In this document: positions 58,356-64,000 of the stretch, in pieces
Numbering within the stretch: the stretch's first letter is position 1
How the letters are laid out: every line of letters begins with the position of its first letter
Assembly (NCBI GenBank): GCA_022497145.1
Contig: MU385870.1
Coordinates: 411,066-475,065 of the forward strand
Origin: Rostrohypoxylon terebratum
Taxonomy: Eukaryota; Ascomycota; Sordariomycetes; Xylariales; Hypoxylaceae
Length of the DNA: 64,000 bases
Reading direction: 5' to 3'
Program-made: the position numbers and the translations under genes
Notes under the pieces: model-generated
What the model saw: the letters and a program-made list of their open reading frames with translations, nothing else
Databases searched by the model: none
What the model was told of the DNA's origin: nothing

Positions 58356-60355
58356 ATAAATAATACTCTAAGTAGGTGTTTTGATTATTGTACGACTCGT
58401 AGATAGGGAGCGTCGGCAAAATGCAGAAGAGAAAGAACCAATATCCCAAAGAACGGAAGAAGAGCACCAGGCACGTCGCAGACAGATTAGATAGAACGGA
58501 TATGTTAGTTTAAAGAAGGGGAAGATCGAAAGGATAATAATTAGAGAAAAACAGAAAAAATCACCTAGTATTACGGTTGTTCATGCAAAACTCACGGGGG
58601 GTATCACTGGCTAATTATCGACGATTTATCAGGGTGAAATCGGGTCCTTGTTGAAGGCGATCGCGTGTACGCAGTCGCACTGAGCTCTGATCGCCCGCAG
58701 CGATGCGATGCTTGAGACCATCTGAAACAAGCAAAGATCAGGGGTATGGTGCAATTGCTATGCGCCAGCGCACTTGAGAATTCCCGAAAGGGGAGCGGAA
58801 CGTTTAACACGGACCAATGATCTCGCAGTCATCTGCCGGACAGGGTCCCACAGGGGGGCAAGCAATGCGCAGAGCGACTTTGATACTTTGGTGCGTGAAC
58901 AAGCCTTTTTGAACGTTTTGGGATTCTGAAAGATGTGAGATCCGAAAGCCACTGTTTCCGTGGGGTTTGGGTCTTTGAGAGCGGATCACTTCTATTTTGA
59001 GTTGATATTTCATGATGAGTGATAATATAGGTATGTGTAGATTTGCTGAATTCTTATGTTTAAGATGAGGCTTTTTGAAGATTGAAAGAAGTCTTGATTT
59101 TTGAAGAGACCTAGGTCCTAGGCCCTGCTCATGTTGGCGGCAAGCCGCAAATTGGCACTTTTAGGGGTTATGGAACATGCCACTGAGCGCCTACATTGCG
59201 TTACGCTTACGCTCGCAGAAGCTTGCGTGATACATCCATCCATGGATGGAAGCGCCTAACCGCCAATAAGTACTCCCTAGGTATGTATCGACCCGCCTAG
59301 GTCTGAATATTGCTTCCGTGTATGACTCTGTAGATAATTATTAGACTAGCTTGACTCTGACAACGACGAAGACAGTCAAGAACAGATTCATAGATTGACA
59401 CACAGATTGCGGGGAATGAGCCAAAAATAATTGATCGTTTTACAAACAAGCCCGGAATCTTGTATCAGAGAGGGTTCTGAAATCTTAAAGACGGCTTGGC
59501 TTTCGTAGCCAAGATGGCCTTGAGGCTACTATCATACACGGCCAAGAAAATATTTGAATGCGATCAGACCCGGGGAAGATGCGCTACGTAAGCGAATGAT
59601 GTATGACATATGTCGCTATTCTGGGGCACGTATAATAATGATAAGTGCTTCTCCGTAATAATCGGCCTGGGCCAATTCCCCAGATCAACTTGGTCCGGAC
59701 TAATTGTGACCACTCTTTGAGAGACCATCCCGAACGGAAGATTCGAGCGTCACATAAGAAGACCGGTTCCGATACATCCATGGATATGTAGGACCTAGGT
59801 ATGCCCTTATGGGTTTGTACTCATATCTGTCAAGGCATGCCACTGGGAAAAACATGTTTTGCCTGGCAAGAATCGATGGCTAGGTATGTTCCTAGTTCCA
59901 ATAACGCTGCTTCGAAAGTTATCGTGGTCTTAATGTTCTTGCCAAATGGCCTTTGTAAGCCATTCTTACTTCTGGCTCCCAATTGCATTTTCGAAATAGC
60001 CACGAAAACATCAAATGATGTTGCATGTTTAAAGGTATTTTGATGTTGAAGCCAGGAACACTGAGTCAGTTTCGGATGACACCTGTTTTCATTGGCTATT
60101 GTGACCGGGAGCACTCGCTAAATCGCTTGACGACGAATTCAATAAGACACCTAGATCCTAGCAGCTTAGGCGATCCTTCGGGAAAGAGTCACAACAACGG
60201 AAGGCTTCTTCGGTCCTCGGATGTGAGCGGCGCGTGTCGACCACGTATAACAAAGAATTCTTGGGCTAATTATTAATTATTAGGTAGGTGGCCAGCCCAG
60301 TCTGCCCGGGCTGCCCGGTTCGGAAGGATTGAATTGTTGAGATTCCCTATCGTAT

Positions 60356-60379
60356 GTTGGAGTGGCCGAACTGGTTAAG
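60356..60379 (+). other. tRNA 5'-half-like fragment (A-box only)
   Basis: Seven bases GTTGGAG then TGGCCGAACTGG matches the A-box consensus TRGYNNARYNGG at the right distance, followed by TTAAGAG as in Leu/Ser tRNAs. No matching 3' acceptor strand or B-box (GGTTCGANTCC) follows within 200 bases, so this is not a functional tRNA; it could be a tRNA fragment or chance. Confidence 0.3.
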
Positions 60380-61350
60380 AGTTAATATTCCGAGGCAGCA
60401 TCGTACTCAGCCACCACCACTAGGTAGTAGGTATGTCTTTTTCTGCTTGTTGAATTTTTCTCCCTTCTGCCTTTTCGACCAAACACTGAACAGGGAGAAA
60501 TTAACAAGGCGAAAAACGCCGAATGAGAAGCAGCAAGCTGACATTTAACCTTAAGTATTTAATATTAAGTAAGCTTCATGTATGCTTATGTGGATAGATC
60601 CCTCCAGAGTCCAGAGCCCAGACCGTTTGTAGCTTCCTAACGAGTTGAAAATAGTGACGTATTACTTGGAAGCACCTTTCACTTACATAGTACTATGTAG
60701 TATGCTACTTCATTTTGACCAATCAGATCAGATATTTTAAAACCCCATAGTACGCTATCGCTCCGAGGTTCACGTAGCGACAAATCAGATTCGTCGTTCT
60801 TTCCAGGTTAGACCCAAACCTCGGCTTGACCAAACCAGTCCCTTGGCAATTTCGTGCATCGCTGAAAAAAGAAGCAAGAACATGTGCTGCTCACTTGACT
60901 AGCTTCATTCCAACTACTGCTTATCCAACTTTGGGAATCCTTAAAGAGTGGATGGGGGCGCAATGTTTTCATTGCAAATTCCCATGTAGACACTTATATA
61001 GGGTACCTACTTCCAAGGTCGAGACTCGAAAGCCTGTTGATGATAGTCCGGTCTTTCCTTCTTTTAGATATATCCAAAGTTTAAGAGAGCTTAAGTTAGG
61101 TACTTAGAACACTCCACACCTCGGTATCTATCATACTAAGTGGGTCGCTACTTTGCAACGGTCCAAATATACAAGCTCTACAGAAAGATCGCGGCCGAGG
61201 ATAACTTAAACCTCTTCCCTTACGTCGTCTTCTCATATCTCGCGTCTTTTTAACTGCCGTTGGAAATCCGTTATATCCAACCGATCCATCCGCAGCTCCA
61301 GTTTCGACGCTACGTCCCTACAATCTCAATTAACCGGCACATCACGTAAA

Positions 61351-61370
61351 ATAACATAACATAACATAAC
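61351..61370 (+). repeat. (ATAAC)4 in the acyl-CoA synthetase leader
   Basis: Four exact pentamers ending one base before the ATG at 61372. Confidence 0.95.
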
Positions 61371-61371
61371 G

Positions 61372-63635
61372 ATGGGGGGAATCGGTCCCGATCAGCAAGT
61401 TCTCGCATACATTAAAGAACTATCCAAACCACCACCTCCCGGTTCACCTTACGCTTTGCCTGTGCCTGGTACTGAACGCGAGGGTAGAACACCTGTTTAC
61501 AGGCATTTTAAATACACCGACAAACCTCTTCTCGAAACTTACAATCCCGAACTTCGCACATTCTACGACCTATTCCAAGATGCCGTGAAGCGATTTCCTG
61601 ACAACAAGTGCCTCGGTACGCGACCCTGGAACCCAGCGACCAAATCCTGGGAAAACCACTATGTCTGGCAAACCTACACCGAAGTTGCAGCACGAAGCAA
61701 AAACTTTGGATCTGGTATACATGAACTTCATCGCCGCATCGGGGTTCCCAGCGGCAACCATGGCGTGGGTGTTTGGAGCCAGAACAGAGCCGAATGGCAA
61801 ATCGCAGGTAAGGGCCTTTTGTGGTTCAAATAGCTCCCCGATTATCAGAAGAGACGCGGCTTGCTAACTGAGCACATTTCAAGATCTCGGATTGACTTAT
61901 CAATCGCTCTTCTCCGTTTCACTTTACGAAACTCTGGGACCCGATGCTTCCGAATACATCATCAAACATTCCGAGCTTGCATGCGTAATTTCGTCGCTGC
62001 CTCACATTCCCATCCTTCTCGCCCTTGCGCCTCGAATACCACATCTAAAACTAATCATTTCGATGGACCCGTTGGAATCTGGCGAGCCAGAGGGATACTC
62101 CAAATTATCAGTTTTGAGGGCTATCGCTGCTCAGCATGGAGTTCAGATATGGTCTCTCCAAGATGTCGAGGAACTCGGAGAGAAGGCTGCTCACCCTGCG
62201 CGACCTCCTCGCCCGGAAGATATCTTAACGGTCAATTACACGTCTGGCACCACTGGCGATCCCAAGGGTGTGATACTTACTCATGCCAACTGCGTTGCCG
62301 CTGTCGCAAGCGCTCGCTCCAGCGGGGCTTACACGGAAAAAGATGTTACCTTCTCGTATCTGCCGCTTGCTCATATCTATGGGCGGATGATTGATCAATG
62401 TGCCGTAACCACCGGCTGCGCTATTGGATATTTCCATGGAGATATGCTAGGGGTTGTTGACGACATGAAGCTCTTGAGACCTACTGGATTCATTTCCGTG
62501 CCCCGTCTATTCAACCGGATCGCCATGGCTATCAAATCGCAGAGCGTCGATGCGGCTGGTGTGAAGGGTGCTCTATCGCGGAGAGCGATAGACGTGAAGA
62601 AGGCTAGCATGAAACTGCCACGTGGCCAGGCGCACAACAAGCACTTCCTGTATGACAGAATATGGACGCCGAAAGTACGAGCCGCCGTCGGTTTGGATCG
62701 ATGTCGTTCCATGGTGAGCGGAAGCGCGCAACTCGACCCTAATGTTCATGAGTTCCTTCGGGCCGCCTTCGGGAATTACTTTTGCCAAGGCTATGGTCTC
62801 ACGGAATCATACGCTACGGCGTCGTTCCAGCTCGAAGACGACTTTACGACTGGCAACGTGGGCGGCCCAATGCCCGGCACCGAAATATGTCTAGAATCGC
62901 AACCAGAGCTCGATTATCTGGTAACGGACAAACCCAGGCCGCGGGGTGAGCTGCTATTACGAGGGCCATTCATTTTTAGCGGATATCTGAAGAACGAAGA
63001 GGAGACCAAGAAAGCGCTGGAGCCTGACGGATGGTTTCACACGGGCGATATCGCCGAGATCGACGAACTAGGACGTATCAGGATTATCGACCGTAAGAAG
63101 AACGTTCTCAAATTATCACAAGGAGAATACATCTCTCCCGAACGAATCGAGAATGTGTTCATGGGCAATTCGAACCTGATCGCTGCCGCCTTCGTCCACG
63201 GCGACCCTAGTCAGTCGACGCTAGTTGGTATCTTCGGCGTCGATCCGGCCACGTTCGGTCCGTTTGCTGGTAAGGTACTGAAGAAGACCATAGAAGCTGG
63301 GGATATCGAGGGAGTCAAGGCTGCCGTCCAGGACCCTCGGGTAGTGAAGGCTTTTGTCAAACATCTCGAGGACATTGCCAAGAAGTTCAAGTTCAACGGA
63401 TATGAGCGCGTACGAAACTGTCTCCTAGCGGTCGAGCCGTTTACAGTGGAGAACGAGCTCCTAACACCGACGTAAGTTACATGTTGGTTACCAACATATG
63501 AGTGTTTTTGCTAACGTAACCTTTTACAGTTTGAAACTCAAGAGACCTCAGACGGTGAGGAAGTTCAGAGCCGATATCGATCGGATGTATGATGAAATCA
63601 ACACGGAGACTGCAACTGTGAAAGCAAAGCTGTAA
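61372..63635 (+). CDS. Long-chain acyl-CoA synthetase with C-terminal PTS1 (peroxisomal, Faa2-like), 709 aa
   Basis: Activates fatty acids to acyl-CoA via an acyl-adenylate. Three exons, 61372-61807, 61884-63471 and 63530-63635; 710 codons with stop. The AMP-binding P-loop is YTSGTTGDPKGVILTHAN (from residue 264), followed by FSYLPLAHIYGRM, RSMVSGSAQLDP, YGLTESYA, GWFHTGDIAEID, and IIDRKKNVLKLSQGEYISPE, the fatty-acyl-CoA synthetase signature. The last exon adds about 35 residues and ends KAKL; the terminal tripeptide AKL is a canonical type-1 peroxisomal targeting signal, so beta-oxidation of incoming fatty acids is the likely role. Four ATAAC repeats sit one base before the start codon. Confidence 0.95.
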
Positions 63636-64000
63636 TCTGGTAATTTAGTCTGACGTTTGTATGAAATGCAAACTGTACATTTTAATCCGTTTTGTGTGTA
63701 TTACCATGGCATTGAGCCATCTCGAAATCTATAAGGCATTGTTTTGATTGAACAAAGTCATTGTTTCCATCCCGGTTGCGATTACGGTTGTTTCGTTGTA
63801 AAAGAGTAAAGTTTATAAACTTTTCCCACTTCACATATAAACGATATGTTATATTGTGTTAATTACGAAGCTTTACAAAGTTTCGTAAAAGTGTTACGAT
63901 CCAAGTAACGACACCTCGGAAGACAAATATCCCGAAGTAAGTCACGTGACCCAACCTGTGAGTCGGGTATTCATATCACAGGTTCAGCGATTCATCAAAC
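63636..64000. other. 3' flank of the acyl-CoA synthetase, right edge
   Basis: No gene within the window; A/T-rich 3' flank. A CACGTGAC element at 63942-63949 is notable only as a possible E-box for a gene beyond the edge. Confidence 0.45.

Larger units (their letters stand above)
58356..61371. other. 3-kb divergent intergenic region
   Basis: Between the MARVEL gene and the acyl-CoA synthetase. No supported gene; several 60-95-residue frames lack splice support and family resemblance. Contains a 16-bp palindrome (59235-59250), two ACCTAGGT copies (59109-59116, 59793-59800) and a tRNA-like A-box (60356-60379). Confidence 0.5.

Noticed and set aside
58804..59013. 69-residue minus frame with a real ATG and a Cys-rich end
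   Set aside because: No signal peptide, no partner exon and no family I recognise; could be checked by RNA-seq but not supported now.
1..64000. CRISPR arrays, prokaryotic operons, phage or integrated virus genes
   Set aside because: The window is intron-bearing fungal nuclear DNA; no regular spacer arrays, viral polymerase, integrase or capsid-like frames were seen.

Overview
The window is nuclear DNA of a filamentous ascomycete (Pezizomycotina; the gene complement suggests Sordariomycetes, but I cannot place it lower). The evidence is many short spliceosomal introns (about 50-190 bp, GT..CTAAC/CTRAY..AG), typical fungal proteins (group X hybrid histidine kinase, UDP-galactopyranose mutase, Chs7-like, Wwm1, Nce101) and no operons. 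I resolved 19 protein genes. Every gene model closes in a single frame after splicing; the sole caveat is the 5' end of the sugar transporter. I found no intact tRNA, rRNA, transposon or CRISPR array.

Layout. 0.9-12.3 kb (minus): a 2,486-residue hybrid histidine kinase, then UDP-galactopyranose mutase. 12.3-18.8 kb: a gene-free block. 18.8-26.5 kb: a nucleotide-sugar/triose-phosphate-type transporter (+), ribosomal protein L27e (-) divergent from a Nce101-like microprotein (+), and a TTC36-like TPR protein (-) divergent from 4-hydroxyphenylpyruvate dioxygenase (+). 27.3-31.2 kb: TFIIH subunit Ssl1 (-) and a Chs7-like membrane protein (-). 31.2-36.1 kb: a second gene-free block. 36.1-42.9 kb: a sugar MFS transporter (+) and protein O-mannosyltransferase Pmt2 (+). 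43.9-52.5 kb: a Ypt4/Rab4-like GTPase (-), a Pns1/CTL choline-transporter-like protein (+), an unknown 187-residue protein (+) and a Wwm1-like WW protein (+). 53.1-58.4 kb (minus): Emc7, O-acetylhomoserine sulfhydrylase and a MARVEL-type membrane protein. 61.4-63.6 kb (+): a peroxisomal-type long-chain acyl-CoA synthetase.

How the genes relate. Most are housekeeping neighbours without an obvious shared pathway. Two adjacencies look meaningful. First, a TTC36 homologue lies head-to-head with HPPD; in mouse TTC36 is reported to bind and stabilise HPD, so the linkage suggests an ancient chaperone-client pair. Second, the UDP-galactopyranose mutase is followed divergently by a transporter that may be the Golgi UDP-galactofuranose carrier, as in the Aspergillus glfA-glfB arrangement. 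Cell-wall and glycosylation functions recur (mutase, transporter, Chs7-like, Pmt2).

Roughly half of the window is non-coding. It is sprinkled with short tandem repeats and with an over-represented palindrome, ACCTAGGT. Splicing shows several oddities: 8-nt and 13/14-nt exons, one GC-AG intron and three introns with a GTTCGT donor.
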